DNA of 64,000 nucleotides from Cytophagales bacterium. Its GTDB lineage: Bacteria; Bacteroidota; Bacteroidia; Cytophagales; Flammeovirgaceae. The stretch lies in contig JANWWC010000002.1 in assembly GCA_025056215.1 (NCBI GenBank), forward strand, positions 361,052 to 425,051, written 5' to 3'. The notes under the pieces are model-generated. The model worked only from the letters and a program-made list of their open reading frames with translations. It searched no databases and was not told the DNA's origin. This document shows positions 18,019-27,775 of the stretch, in pieces (within the stretch, counting starts at the first letter, position 1; each line of letters starts with the position of its first letter). The translations under genes and the position numbers were made by a program.

Positions 18019-21000
18019 ATGCAATATATTGTCGTTCTATCCTTGTGCTTATACCTTTTGCTGGCAAAATATTTTTGTATTTATGCTCAGTTTGGTAAAG
18101 ACGTGTTCGGAAAAAATCGCTTACAACATCGCCAGTTTGAATGGAAAGAAATCGAAAGTGCTAATTTTAATATTTTTTACTATGGAGAAGGCTACGAAAT
18201 TGCAAAATTAGCAGCACAGTACGCAGAAAGTGAATTTCCACGCATCACTGACCTGGTGGGATATGCTCCTTACCAAAAAGTAAAAATGTTTGTATACCTT
18301 TCTGTCAATGATTTGCGCCAAAGCAACGTAGGAGTAAGCGACCAAGGAGTAGACGTAGGGGGGCAAACTCATTTTTTTCGCTCTCAGATAGAGGTAGCTT
18401 ACACAGGAAATAAATATTCTTTTAAAGCGGAAATCACACGCGCTATTTCCGATATTCTAATTTTTGAAATGATGTACGGAGGAAGTCTGAAAGACGTTCT
18501 CAAAAATTCTTATCTGATGAACCTACCTGAATGGTTTATGGCAGGCGCCGCTAAATATATCGCTGAAGGATGGAGTGAAGATATGGACGACTTCATTAGA
18601 GACGCGGTGAGCCGCAACAAACTTAAAAAACCAGAAAGCTATCAAAAAGAAGAAGCAACGCTTATCGGGCAATCGCTCTGGAATTTTATTGTACAAGAAC
18701 ACAATTCTGCTACCATTGCTAACATTCTCAACATGACGCGCCTTACTCGCAAAGAAAGACAAGCTATTGAACATACACTCCGAAAAGATTATAAGACTAT
18801 CTTAAAAAACTGGAAAAAATACTACACAGAACAGTACAGAAAAGTAAAAAATGATTTAGAAAAGCCACCCTCACAAAATATCATCGTCAAAAATAGAAGA
18901 AATGATGTTATCGCAGACATAATGCTTTCTCCTGATGGAAAAAAATTAGCTTACGCCCTCAATCGCAATGGAAAATATAGAGTAGTTGTCAAAAATCTCG
19001 AAAACAAGTCTTCGCAAATAATCCTAAGAAAAGGATTTCGCGTTATGAACCAGCGCACAGAAAAACGTTTGCCTTTGTTAGCTTGGCAAAACAACGATGT
19101 TTTGGTCATTTTTAGTTCTAAAAATGGTAAACACTATTTTTGGTTTTATGATTTTTCTAAAAAAACTAACCGACGTGAACGCATTTTGTTCGACCGCTTT
19201 GCCCATATCCACGATTTTAGCATCTCTGCTGATGGCAAAAGAGCTGTTTTTAGCGCCGAACGAAAAGGGAAAAGCGATATTTATATCTATCATTTCGCTA
19301 GTCAGCGACTTACCCAAATCACAAACGACGGCTTCGACGATCTTTCTCCCACTTTTGTAGGAAACTCAAATCGCATTATTTTCACATCTAACAGACAAAC
19401 TGATTCCATCAACGCCATTGTTACATCTTTTTTAGATATTTCTGATCACTTTAGCTTATTTTTATACGACCCGGCTCAGCCTGAGCTCCTAACGAGACTC
19501 ACCAAAACTCTTAACACAGACTCAAAACCTATAGCACTTGCAGATACGGCTTTTCTTTTTTTAAGCGACCAAAAAGGCATCACACAACTTTTTAAATATT
19601 CTTTTATAGATTCTACCGTTCACCAGATTACCAAGTATTATACAAGTATCAAAAATTACAGCGTCACTCCTCACAACAAAATTGCTTTTTGTATGCTACA
19701 AGACGATAAAATGAGAATCTTTTTATTTGATACTTTTAACTTACACCAACAAAACTTTACAATTAAAACCTATCGACAAGAAATAAGAGACCTAAAAAAT
19801 TTAGAAACCATTAAACAAAAAAATAAAAAAGCAAAAGCTGAACTAGAAGCAGCGCAACAATTAGCCCAGTCTATTGAAGCAGAAAAATTCTCTAAACTAT
19901 CATCTCTTCCACCTGATGAAGTAGATACCGACAATTATGAGTTCTCTAATACCGCCGAACTCGACAAACGAAAAACTTTTCTTAATAAGTACAACCAACT
20001 TAAAAATAACATCTCTACCAAAGAAGTGAAAATAAGCAAATCGCAGGATTACAAAAGTGGCTTTACTCTCGATAACTCTGTAACAAGTTTCTATATTGAT
20101 GCATTGCGAGGCTTTGGCCTTGTCACTGAAGTAAGTGCAACTGATATACTAGAAAATCATAAATTCAACGGAGGTCTATACGGAATTTTAAATCGAAATA
20201 ATACTATTTTGTTTGCTGAATATGAGTATCTGAAAAGGAGAGAAGACATTCGCATACGCTACGATAGAAGCAACCTTAATCTTATTAGTGAAGAAAGAAG
20301 CACAGTGTTTAACCACCAATATCAAGCTAACCGCCTCGAAACGTCTTTCTCTTATCCGTTTAACATCACAACTCGCTTTACAATAGCCCCCGTTTACAGC
20401 AGTACGCGGTTTATTAATGCTAGTATTACCCATTTAGATAGAGGCGATGTAGTAAGAAACTACGCAGGAGGCTATGCCGAACTTGTATTTGATAATAGTA
20501 TTATCAGCGGCATTAACATGAGACAAGGAACTCGCTTAAAAATCAGAAATGAATTTTGGCGAGGACTTAAGTCCAACAGCCTTCCTTTTCAAGAACTCAC
20601 AATCGATTTTCGCAACTATCTTAAGTTGCATAAAACATTAGTATTAGCTACTCGTAGCTTTTTTGGACAATTCAGCGGTAAAAGTCCTAAATATTACTTT
20701 TTAGGAGGTATGGAAAATTGGATTTTCCGCAGCTTTGATTATGATACCGAATATGGAGCTTCTGACCCTCTAGTAAGCCAATCAGCCGATACAGACTTAT
20801 CGTACTTGATGTTTTCTCGATTTGTAACCAACATGAGAGGCTTTAATTTCAATCGAATGAACGGCAATAGTGTCTTTTTATGGAATACAGAACTGAGATT
20901 TCCTGTTGCGCAATACTTTTACCAAGGCAATATTAATTCAAACTTTTTAAGAAACTTGCAATTAGTCGGATTTGTGGATATCGGAAGTGCTTGGCGCGGC

Positions 21001-21228
21001 TCGAATCCTTTTTTTAATCCTAAAAACTCTATCAGCACACGCACTATCGAAAGCGGTGCTTTTCGCATAGAAGTTACAGATTATCGCAATCCTTTCATCA
21101 TCGGATATGGAGTAGGAATTCGCTCAACACTTTTTGGATATTATACAAAACTCGATATTGCTGTCGGCGAATTAGACGGAATTCAACAGCCTATTAAAGC
21201 ATATTTAAGTATCGGTTATGACTTTTAA
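18019..21228 (+). CDS. Giant secreted protein: inactive gluzincin-like domain, TolB propeller, outer-membrane barrel
   Basis: A 1069-residue protein with an N-terminal signal peptide (residues 1-24, cleavage near YAQ). Residues about 35-290 resemble peptidase-MA (gluzincin) domains, but where HExxH is expected the sequence reads ITRAISDI, and the downstream family motif (P-W-EG-A-Y) reads LPEWFMAGAAKYI. The zinc ligands therefore look lost. Residues about 295-570 hold PD40/TolB-like propeller blades (ADIMLSPDGKKLAYAL; DDLSPTFVGNSNRIIFTSNR). A charged linker (about 590-670) leads to a C-terminal region of about 390 residues with alternating beta-barrel strands ending in YLSIGYDF, typical of outer-membrane insertion. 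Bacteroidota relatives are often annotated TolB-like or surface-antigen proteins; the function is unknown. Confidence 0.8.
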   Translation: MQYIVVLSLCLYLLLAKYFCIYAQFGKDVFGKNRLQHRQFEWKEIESANFNIFYYGEGYEIAKLAAQYAESEFPRITDLVGYAPYQKVKMFVYLSVNDLRQSNVGVSDQGVDVGGQTHFFRSQIEVAYTGNKYSFKAEITRAISDILIFEMMYGGSLKDVLKNSYLMNLPEWFMAGAAKYIAEGWSEDMDDFIRDAVSRNKLKKPESYQKEEATLIGQSLWNFIVQEHNSATIANILNMTRLTRKERQAIEHTLRKDYKTILKNWKKYYTEQYRKVKNDLEKPPSQNIIVKNRRNDVIADIMLSPDGKKLAYALNRNGKYRVVVKNLENKSSQIILRKGFRVMNQRTEKRLPLLAWQNNDVLVIFSSKNGKHYFWFYDFSKKTNRRERILFDRFAHIHDFSISADGKRAVFSAERKGKSDIYIYHFASQRLTQITNDGFDDLSPTFVGNSNRIIFTSNRQTDSINAIVTSFLDISDHFSLFLYDPAQPELLTRLTKTLNTDSKPIALADTAFLFLSDQKGITQLFKYSFIDSTVHQITKYYTSIKNYSVTPHNKIAFCMLQDDKMRIFLFDTFNLHQQNFTIKTYRQEIRDLKNLETIKQKNKKAKAELEAAQQLAQSIEAEKFSKLSSLPPDEVDTDNYEFSNTAELDKRKTFLNKYNQLKNNISTKEVKISKSQDYKSGFTLDNSVTSFYIDALRGFGLVTEVSATDILENHKFNGGLYGILNRNNTILFAEYEYLKRREDIRIRYDRSNLNLISEERSTVFNHQYQANRLETSFSYPFNITTRFTIAPVYSSTRFINASITHLDRGDVVRNYAGGYAELVFDNSIISGINMRQGTRLKIRNEFWRGLKSNSLPFQELTIDFRNYLKLHKTLVLATRSFFGQFSGKSPKYYFLGGMENWIFRSFDYDTEYGASDPLVSQSADTDLSYLMFSRFVTNMRGFNFNRMNGNSVFLWNTELRFPVAQYFYQGNINSNFLRNLQLVGFVDIGSAWRGSNPFFNPKNSISTRTIESGAFRIEVTDYRNPFIIGYGVGIRSTLFGYYTKLDIAVGELDGIQQPIKAYLSIGYDF

Positions 21229-21309
21229 GAAATTTCAATTGTCTACTATTTGAAAAAACTTTTTTATGTTTTTACTTTCATTGTAGTTGCAGTAAAAAAA
21301 TATACAGTT

Positions 21310-21957
21310 ATGAAAAGATTATTTTTTGTAAGTTGTTTCTTCTTGATGAATCTAATAGGTTTTTCACAAGTTCCAGGTGTTGATTTTGATTTAGGGCCTA
21401 AAATGGGGGTAAATCTTTCTCAACTCAACGCAAGCGGAGGAAATATGACAGAACCTGGCAAAAATGCTCTCGGCTATTTTGGTGGATTGTTCGGAATGAT
21501 AAAACTCACTAAATTCGGAATTCAACCAGAAGCCTTCCTTTCTTACGACAAGCCCACTTTCAATCTCGACACAAGCCTTGTAAACCTTCCTTCTACAGCA
21601 CAACAAGTAAAAACTGAAGTGCAAATGCTCAACTTGCATATTCCGCTATTAGCAAAGTACTATATTATAGATAATGAAGCCTTCGGATTAAGTTTATTTG
21701 CAGGTCCTCAGTTTTCAATGCTTCTTAGCCAAGCAACTAAAGTCAACGGACAGGATTTCAAAGATGCGAACGGTGCTAAACAACAAGCACTCAAAAATTC
21801 TAATGTTTCAGCAGTAGCAGGCATCGGCATAGATTTGCCTTTAGGATTTCGCGTTGATTTGCGCTACAACTTAGGTATTTCTAACATCAGTAATATTAGC
21901 GGTGTAGAAAATCGCATCAGAATGGTGCAGTTTTCTGTAGGGAAAAGCCTATTTTAA
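21310..21957 (+). CDS. Outer-membrane beta-barrel protein (PorT-like family)
   Basis: A 215-residue protein with a signal peptide (MKRLFFVSCFFLMNLIGFSQ) and a beta-barrel body of the small OMP_b-brl type common in Bacteroidota: GPKMGVNLSQL at the mature N-terminus, FGIQPEAFLSYD, GLSLFAGPQFSML, and a final strand ending VQFSVGKSLF. I take the ATG at 21310 as start; a longer frame begins at a TTG at 21250 but would bury the signal peptide. It follows the giant OM protein by 81 bp and may be co-transcribed. The specific role is unknown. Confidence 0.85.
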   Translation: MKRLFFVSCFFLMNLIGFSQVPGVDFDLGPKMGVNLSQLNASGGNMTEPGKNALGYFGGLFGMIKLTKFGIQPEAFLSYDKPTFNLDTSLVNLPSTAQQVKTEVQMLNLHIPLLAKYYIIDNEAFGLSLFAGPQFSMLLSQATKVNGQDFKDANGAKQQALKNSNVSAVAGIGIDLPLGFRVDLRYNLGISNISNISGVENRIRMVQFSVGKSLF

Positions 21958-21966
21958 TGAAATAAC

Positions 21967-22000
21967 CCTGCTCTTTTTTAGAGAGCAGGTTAGCTTTTTA
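21967..22000 (+). terminator. Terminator after the small OM barrel gene
   Basis: An 8-bp stem, CCTGCTCT (21967-21974) with AGAGCAGG (21982-21989), a 7-nt loop, then TTAGCTTTTT. It sits between convergent genes. Confidence 0.75.
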
Positions 22001-23095
22001 GTAGGATGTTCCATAATAAAAGTAAAGTACTACAATAGAGATAATCAAAATCACTAACAAAGCAATTTTAATAATGCTGTAAGGATGTTCTCCGTGAACT
22101 TTTCCAGTCTGAGCATTTATTAAAAACTGGTATAACTTACCACGGTATCGGAAAGCGCTTACCCATACAGGTAACAAAATATGCTTGAAAGTAGGATTAA
22201 AATAACTTGTGCTTTTGTAAGTAATGCGCTGCTCATCTCCTCCAATATCCTTTTGTATTAAATAGTGAATAGCCTCTTGCATACGATTTTTAGCAAGTTG
22301 GTATCCTTCTGCCAAAGAGATTTGATATTGTTCTGTGCGCACCCCTGCTAAAAATTTTGCATCAAAAGGAACAAGTTTTTGAGTGTTCCATGGTTCGAGT
22401 GCTCGCAAGAATTGTTTTGGCAAAGATGTTGTGGCAGGAACCAATACATCATCAAAATTATGAGTAACAACTCCTGAAACAGGATACCATCGTGTCTTGC
22501 GAACTTTTCTTGTTCGGCTTACGTATTCCCCATTTACTTTTTCGTAGTAAGTTTCTGTTTCATAATAATATACTCCCCGTTCTCCTTTATAAGTAGTTGT
22601 AGTCAGGCAATCGTATGTCCAATAAGGAAGATAGACTCCCTTCATTTTATCGTGACGCTTTTTATAATTTTTTAAATCATTAGGTGTAAACCACAAACTT
22701 TCTATCCAGTTAGCAAATTGTTGTTGAGCTTTTTTTTCATCTATTAAAAAAGGAAGCACATACTGCGGTCGATGTACTTGACAAACTGATGCTTTTTCTA
22801 TTAACAAAGGGGTCGTACAAAAAGGACAGTTCTCTGACGTAATATTAGGTTCTAACATCACTTCTGCAGAACAGTTTGTACACTTTACAACTTTCGTTTC
22901 GTACTTTAATCCTTTTTGTTCAAAACTCTTAAGAAAGCTTTCTAAATCATTCTCTTGAATAGCGATAGGTTCCTGATGCTCTTTAATTAAGGTTTCAGAA
23001 CCGCAGTATTCACATACAAGGCTCATGGTGCCAGGTTTATAGCGCAGGGAAGCACCACAATTAGAACAAGGATAATTTACTAATTGTTCCGACAT
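21998..23095 (-). CDS. Zinc-ribbon protein with C-terminal membrane anchor
   Basis: A 365-residue protein with two N-terminal zinc ribbons: C10/C13 with C28/C31 (CSNCG ... CEYCG) and C72/C75 with C90/C93 (CTNCS ... CPFCT). A long middle domain follows (about 100-330), rich in aromatic residues, with a repeated Tyr-rich stretch (TTTTYKGERGVYYYETETYYE). A single membrane helix (about 340-362) ends the chain. Relatives are often mis-named primosomal or helicase proteins because of the ribbons alone; no helicase motif is present. The function is unknown; a membrane-anchored cytoplasmic metal-binding protein is the safest reading. Confidence 0.8.
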   Translation of the reverse strand: MSEQLVNYPCSNCGASLRYKPGTMSLVCEYCGSETLIKEHQEPIAIQENDLESFLKSFEQKGLKYETKVVKCTNCSAEVMLEPNITSENCPFCTTPLLIEKASVCQVHRPQYVLPFLIDEKKAQQQFANWIESLWFTPNDLKNYKKRHDKMKGVYLPYWTYDCLTTTTYKGERGVYYYETETYYEKVNGEYVSRTRKVRKTRWYPVSGVVTHNFDDVLVPATTSLPKQFLRALEPWNTQKLVPFDAKFLAGVRTEQYQISLAEGYQLAKNRMQEAIHYLIQKDIGGDEQRITYKSTSYFNPTFKHILLPVWVSAFRYRGKLYQFLINAQTGKVHGEHPYSIIKIALLVILIISIVVLYFYYGTSY

Positions 23096-23189
23096 GGCTT
23101 AAAAGTCATCGTTTTATCGAAATAAAAAATTTAATCTCAATTCCATACTTTAGACGCGCCATTTTTCCGACTTTTTGGATAAAAGAATG

Positions 23190-23220
23190 AAAAAAGCCTA
23201 CAAGGTCCGTACCTTGTAGG
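23190..23220 (-). terminator. Terminator of the duplicated secreted-protein gene
   Basis: A perfect 10-bp stem CCTACAAGGT/ACCTTGTAGG (23197-23206 with 23211-23220) and a 4-nt loop. On the minus strand it is followed by CTTTTTTCATT. It lies 25 bp after the stop of the 872-residue protein. Confidence 0.85.
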
Positions 23221-23244
23221 GAAATATACTTGCGAAATTTTAAG

Positions 23245-25863
23245 TTATTCTACAAAAGAAACATTCAACATCGGAGATTTATTTCCTGGGATGTATGAAT
23301 TATCGAGTTGTAATTCTTCATTTGTTTTTAAAACGCTCACTTTATTAGAGGAATTTCGAATAATAGCTAATTCCATGGACTTATCAGGTTTGCCATCTCT
23401 TAGAAAAACTGCATCAGGTTTGCTGCCAGCAATAATATTGTTCTGAAAAGTTCCTAAACCACTTTTAATAAAGTAAGTAGAAGCGTTTCCGCTTACATTA
23501 ATAGAATTATCATAACCCGCAATCACGGAATTGCGGAAATGGAAGGCGCCATTTTCAGAGGCAGAAACTCCTGTTCTATAGTTTTGATTGACATTAGTAG
23601 GATTTCCAAAACGAGGTCCTATAATAGTAAAATTAGAAAAACTCGGAATGTTCAAATAGTCTTTATAGTGCTCATATTTGCTTACTTCAATAGCGTAAGC
23701 TCCATCGAAAGCAGCGCGCGTAGGGTCTCGCACTATTAGAGCAAATTGTATTTTCCCATTATACCCATGAGAAATACTAAAATCATCATCTTCCGAATGA
23801 TAAGAAAATAAATATTTTGCATTTACATCTCCCCCAATAAATTCAAAACCATCATTTCCAGAAATAGAAACCTGAATATGAGACATATTTAAGTTGCTTA
23901 CACCCGCACAAATAATTCCTGCTAAGGTATGCTCAGAAGCTGAGTTTTTGCCTTGCACTTTTACTTCGTGTTTTTTAAGCCCGCCTGCAAATTCGATACG
24001 CACATATTTGAGAATGCCTCGGTCTTGAAGGTTCTGTAAACCTGCTAAATTAATAGTAGAAGGCAACCACGCCTCTACTTCTTTGGCTGACATCACAGGC
24101 TTTTCTGTATAAATTCTTCCTTTTCCTAAAATATAAATACCTGCCCAATCTCCTTTTGCACGTTTCCCTTTCGGCTTATCAGACGTAAAAACAATAGGCT
24201 TATTGGGTGTTCCTTCTGCAATAATTTTAGCTTCTGGAGAAATAATAAGCGATGCCACACTCTGAGATTCTCCTTTCACAATCACACCTGGCTCAAAAGT
24301 AACTGTCACTCCGTCGTTCACAACTACATCTCCTTTTAATAAGTAAGTCTTATTGGCAGCAAAAACCATATCTTCCTTAATCTCACCCTTGATAACCACA
24401 TCAGCTTCGGGATAATCTTCACTATTAGGTTTCAGATTCGTCCAATTATTTAACCAATTATTAGAAGCAGATAAAGCTCCTAAATAGTTAGTAGCTACAA
24501 AGAAAGGTTGTGCTACAGCAGGAGGTGTAGGCAAATCGTTAAAACTAGGTGTATAGCTCAAGCGACGATTAATTTCGAAATTAGGAGCTTTTTCAGTAAA
24601 AGGATTTTGAAAGATTGTTGGAATTTGGTCTGACTTTAAAATTTGATTGTTTCGCGCAGGTTCTATGAACCAAGAACTAAAATCAAATATTCGTTTATCG
24701 ATATCATGAGATTCTACAGGAGTTTTGATACCTACCAGAATATTGTTATGAATGCGAATTTTTTCCTGATTAAAATATTCGGCAATGTCACTTCCTTCTA
24801 TTAGAAACCCGATAGGAAACCCGATAAACAAGCTATTTACTACTGAAATAACTCCCCCGTGATACATCTTGACTACTTGGTCTAATTTAGGATTTCCATA
24901 TTTCCCTTGCACTTGCTCGGGCGATACAACGGTCAAGTTAGAAATAACAGCTGATGTGGGGAGTTTCATAAATTTATGACTATTATCCTGGTAAGAATCG
25001 GCTTCTACAGCTCTAGAGCCTTCTACATCAGAAATCAAATTATGCCGAAGGGCGATTGCAAATTGTATGTTGCCACGATATCCTTGTGTTAGATCAAAAT
25101 CATCATCTCCACATCGATTAGAAATCAGGTATTTGCAATTAACTGTTCCACCATAAAACTCGTAAGCATCATCTTTGCTAAAAGAAACCATCACATACTC
25201 TACTATTGTTCCATTTCCAACACCACATAAAGAAAGTCCATTCATTTCTTTATCAGGTCCGAATTTTCTTCCTGCAAACTCAATGCGAACATATCGCAAA
25301 ATACCAGAGTTATCCATATCGTTTTTTCCGCCGTACTTAGGTAATGTACCAGGTCCTTCCATCTGAAGTTCACCTGCAGGAATGTTGATTTGAGCATCTC
25401 CCAAAATCACGACGCCCCCCCAATCGCCGGGCGCTCGCTTACCTACTGGTTGAGCAGACGTGAAGATAATCGGTTGCTCTCGCGTACCATTTGCAATAAT
25501 CTTACTACCTTTGGTAATAATAAGCGCTCCTGCAGTGGCTTGCTCTCCCATGATGAGAGTGCCAGGCTCAATAAAAAGAGTAGCCCCACCCCGCACAAAA
25601 ACAGGACCTTTCAAAAGATAAACGTTACTATTGTACAATATCAAATCTTTCTCAATTGCTCCAGAAAGAGGGACAATTTTTTTAGTACCAATATTATAAT
25701 TTGTACCGTTAGGAGCATAGTCCGTCCAGCCGAGAGTCCAATCGTTTTGCCCGACAGCTCCTATAAAACTCACAGGTTCGAAGTACTGTGCCAAAGAGAG
25801 GTTAGTAAATAATCCGATGCCTAACACCCATCCATAAGTTTTCACGTAGTTCATTTGTATCAT
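23245..25863 (-). CDS. Secreted beta-helix-like protein with two tandem copies of one domain
   Basis: An 872-residue exported protein. A signal peptide ends near LSLAQ (residue about 25). The rest is two copies of the same unit of about 400 residues (about 27-440 and 455-872). Both contain the order NW..GWT/NWTN, VYLLKG..V, ..GVTVTFEPG or GATLFIEPG, P-I-F-TS-P-GKRA-GDW-G--ILG, GILRYVRIEFAG, SKDDAYEF-GG, and a late DDDF-GY-G-IQFA block. The regular short strands suggest a right-handed beta-helix. Relatives are common surface or periplasmic proteins in Bacteroidota with no proven role. No T9SS sorting domain is visible at the C-terminus. An alternative ATG lies at 25854. Confidence 0.75.
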   Translation of the reverse strand: MIQMNYVKTYGWVLGIGLFTNLSLAQYFEPVSFIGAVGQNDWTLGWTDYAPNGTNYNIGTKKIVPLSGAIEKDLILYNSNVYLLKGPVFVRGGATLFIEPGTLIMGEQATAGALIITKGSKIIANGTREQPIIFTSAQPVGKRAPGDWGGVVILGDAQINIPAGELQMEGPGTLPKYGGKNDMDNSGILRYVRIEFAGRKFGPDKEMNGLSLCGVGNGTIVEYVMVSFSKDDAYEFYGGTVNCKYLISNRCGDDDFDLTQGYRGNIQFAIALRHNLISDVEGSRAVEADSYQDNSHKFMKLPTSAVISNLTVVSPEQVQGKYGNPKLDQVVKMYHGGVISVVNSLFIGFPIGFLIEGSDIAEYFNQEKIRIHNNILVGIKTPVESHDIDKRIFDFSSWFIEPARNNQILKSDQIPTIFQNPFTEKAPNFEINRRLSYTPSFNDLPTPPAVAQPFFVATNYLGALSASNNWLNNWTNLKPNSEDYPEADVVIKGEIKEDMVFAANKTYLLKGDVVVNDGVTVTFEPGVIVKGESQSVASLIISPEAKIIAEGTPNKPIVFTSDKPKGKRAKGDWAGIYILGKGRIYTEKPVMSAKEVEAWLPSTINLAGLQNLQDRGILKYVRIEFAGGLKKHEVKVQGKNSASEHTLAGIICAGVSNLNMSHIQVSISGNDGFEFIGGDVNAKYLFSYHSEDDDFSISHGYNGKIQFALIVRDPTRAAFDGAYAIEVSKYEHYKDYLNIPSFSNFTIIGPRFGNPTNVNQNYRTGVSASENGAFHFRNSVIAGYDNSINVSGNASTYFIKSGLGTFQNNIIAGSKPDAVFLRDGKPDKSMELAIIRNSSNKVSVLKTNEELQLDNSYIPGNKSPMLNVSFVE

Positions 25864-25893
25864 TTTTACGTTGAAAGTTCAAAGAGTTCCAAG

Positions 25894-25926
25894 CGAATTT
25901 AACGAATATTTAAAACTAAATGCAAT
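25894..25926 (-). promoter_or_regulatory. Possible promoter of the 872-residue protein gene
   Basis: On the minus strand ATTG (25926-25923), 21 bp, TAAATTCG (25901-25894), one mismatch from TAnnTTTG, about 30 bp before the start codon. Confidence 0.35.
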
Positions 25927-25958
25927 TTTTTTAAATGTACAAGATGTTTTAGTTTTTT

Positions 25959-26732
25959 TTATTCGAATGTTGAAATATAAGCTTCTACGTCAATTTTAAT
26001 ATCGTCTTCCCCTATTAAGTCATAAGGGTTTTCTAAATGCTCCTGAATATTATCTAAGCTTACCAAGATAAAACTGTACAAAATTGGAACAACATACGCC
26101 AGTCCGGGAGCATATTCATCAAACGCGAATGCAAAATAAGGTCCATAAATGATAGGAAAAGAATAAATAAATACTTTACTATAAGCGCGCAATGTAACAG
26201 GAGTGCGGTAATAGTAAATATTTTTCATGTTATCAAACGACTGAATCATACTACTCAAATAGGCATGCAATCGAGTAATTTCGCTTCCTGAAACGTTATG
26301 CTCCCGAAGTTGATTGATAATTTTAGAGATCTCAGAAAATTTTTGATATATCGTTTTTTCCTTAATGAGTGCTTCTGAAGCATCAGACAAAAAGAAACTC
26401 TTTAAAGCATTTAAAATATCTTCTAACAAACATTTAACCAAATGAGCGTGATGAGCGTGGTCGTTCTCGGGCCAGTCGCGTATGGCAAAATACAAGGAAA
26501 TTCCTTGTGCTTTCATAGTAGAAAGTTGCTGCAAAGCATTTTCGCGGCGCTGATAAGCACTGTTAATTGAAAATACAATAGGAAAAACTACTGCTATTCC
26601 AATCAGATTGAGAGGAAAATTCGCACGTAAATCGTAAATGTGGCAAAGAGTCGTAATTGTCAAAGCCATTGAAGCAACTATTAACGTTTTGTAGTTTACA
26701 ATCAGGTTGATGCTTCTTAAAATTTGTCTCAT
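25959..26732 (-). CDS. Bestrophin-like membrane channel protein
   Basis: A 257-residue protein with two membrane segments near the N-terminus (about 15-33 and 38-55) and two near 188-230, separated by a helical cytoplasmic region. The C-terminal part matches bacterial bestrophin (RFP-TM) proteins: a TPVTLRAYSKVF helix, a Pro/aromatic pore-side segment, and LDNIQEHLENPYDLIGEDDI, the acidic stretch that forms the calcium-clasp region in eukaryotic bestrophins. Bacterial members form pentameric anion or cation channels. The gene stands alone; the 275 bp upstream hold nothing I can recognise. Confidence 0.75.
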   Translation of the reverse strand: MRQILRSINLIVNYKTLIVASMALTITTLCHIYDLRANFPLNLIGIAVVFPIVFSINSAYQRRENALQQLSTMKAQGISLYFAIRDWPENDHAHHAHLVKCLLEDILNALKSFFLSDASEALIKEKTIYQKFSEISKIINQLREHNVSGSEITRLHAYLSSMIQSFDNMKNIYYYRTPVTLRAYSKVFIYSFPIIYGPYFAFAFDEYAPGLAYVVPILYSFILVSLDNIQEHLENPYDLIGEDDIKIDVEAYISTFE

Positions 26733-27007
26733 AAAAAGTTTTGACTAAACAATTGCTCAATTTTTATCGAATTCTTTCAGGAAAGCAAACAAAAATTGTA
26801 CTAATTTATGAGTGTTCTTCAAGCAATATTCAAAACTTAGAACAAAAAAAGTAGTATCTGTTCCGAATTAAAAAATCTTTAGGCGATTTTTTAAGTTCGT
26901 TATTTTTAAAGTTCAATTTTTTATTTTTTCTGAAATCTTTAAAATAAAATTGAGATTTTTAAACAAGCAAATTCCTAATTTCAAGTTCCAACTTAGCAAA
27001 AAAACAT

Positions 27008-27775
27008 ATGCAACTTTACTATCGCAAAACAGGAAAAGGAGTTCCACTCGTTATCTTACATGGCGTCTTCGGCTCTTCAGATAACTGGCTCACAATGGGC
27101 AAACTATTAAGCGAACAAGGTTTCGAAGTCTTTATGATAGACCAGCGCAATCATGGTCAATCGCCTCATGCTCCTTTGCACGACTATTCTTCTATGGCAG
27201 CTGACTTACTCGAATTTTTAGAACATCATCACCTTCATCAAATCTATCTTATTGGACATTCGATGGGTGGGAAAACTGCTATGCAATTCGCTATTTCTCA
27301 TCCTGAAAAAATCAAAAAAATGATCGTAGTGGATATTGCTCCTAAACAATATCTTATCCACCATGGAAAAATCTTGCGCGGTCTTAATGCGATTCCTTTG
27401 GCTACTATTTCTTCCAGACAAGAAGCAGATCAAATTCTTAGTCAATATGAAGAAGATATCTATACACGTCAGTTTTTACTCAAAAATCTCTATAGAAATG
27501 AAAACAACCAGTTTGCTTGGCGAATCAATTTACCAGTGCTTACCGAACAAATTGCTAATGTGGTAGCTGCTATCGAATCTGACAAAAATGTAAATGTGGA
27601 CGTTCTTTTTATGAAAGGTGAAAAATCTTGGTATATTACATCGGAGGACGAAAAAGCCATTTTGAAAATTTTTTCGAAGGCGTCGTTTATTACTATCAAA
27701 GGAGCAGGTCATTGGATACACGCCGAACAACCAGAACTTTTTTTAAAAGCTACCTTAGAATTTTTTAAGCCATGA
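27008..27775 (+). CDS. Alpha/beta-fold hydrolase (YbfF/ABHD11-like esterase)
   Basis: A 255-residue hydrolase. The oxyanion segment HGVFGSSDNW lies at about residues 18-27, DQRNHGQSPH at about 53-62, the nucleophile elbow GHSMGG (Ser near residue 87), and the catalytic His in KGAGHWIHAEQP near the end. This set of motifs is that of the YbfF/ABHD11 esterase group, which cleaves acyl esters or thioesters. The last 4 bp (ATGA) overlap the start of the propeller-phosphatase gene, so the two are translationally coupled, an unexpected pairing. Confidence 0.9.
   Translation: MQLYYRKTGKGVPLVILHGVFGSSDNWLTMGKLLSEQGFEVFMIDQRNHGQSPHAPLHDYSSMAADLLEFLEHHHLHQIYLIGHSMGGKTAMQFAISHPEKIKKMIVVDIAPKQYLIHHGKILRGLNAIPLATISSRQEADQILSQYEEDIYTRQFLLKNLYRNENNQFAWRINLPVLTEQIANVVAAIESDKNVNVDVLFMKGEKSWYITSEDEKAILKIFSKASFITIKGAGHWIHAEQPELFLKATLEFFKP

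Noticed and set aside
21998-23095. Primosomal or helicase protein, suggested by its zinc ribbons
   Set aside because: No Walker or helicase motifs are present, and the chain ends in a membrane helix.
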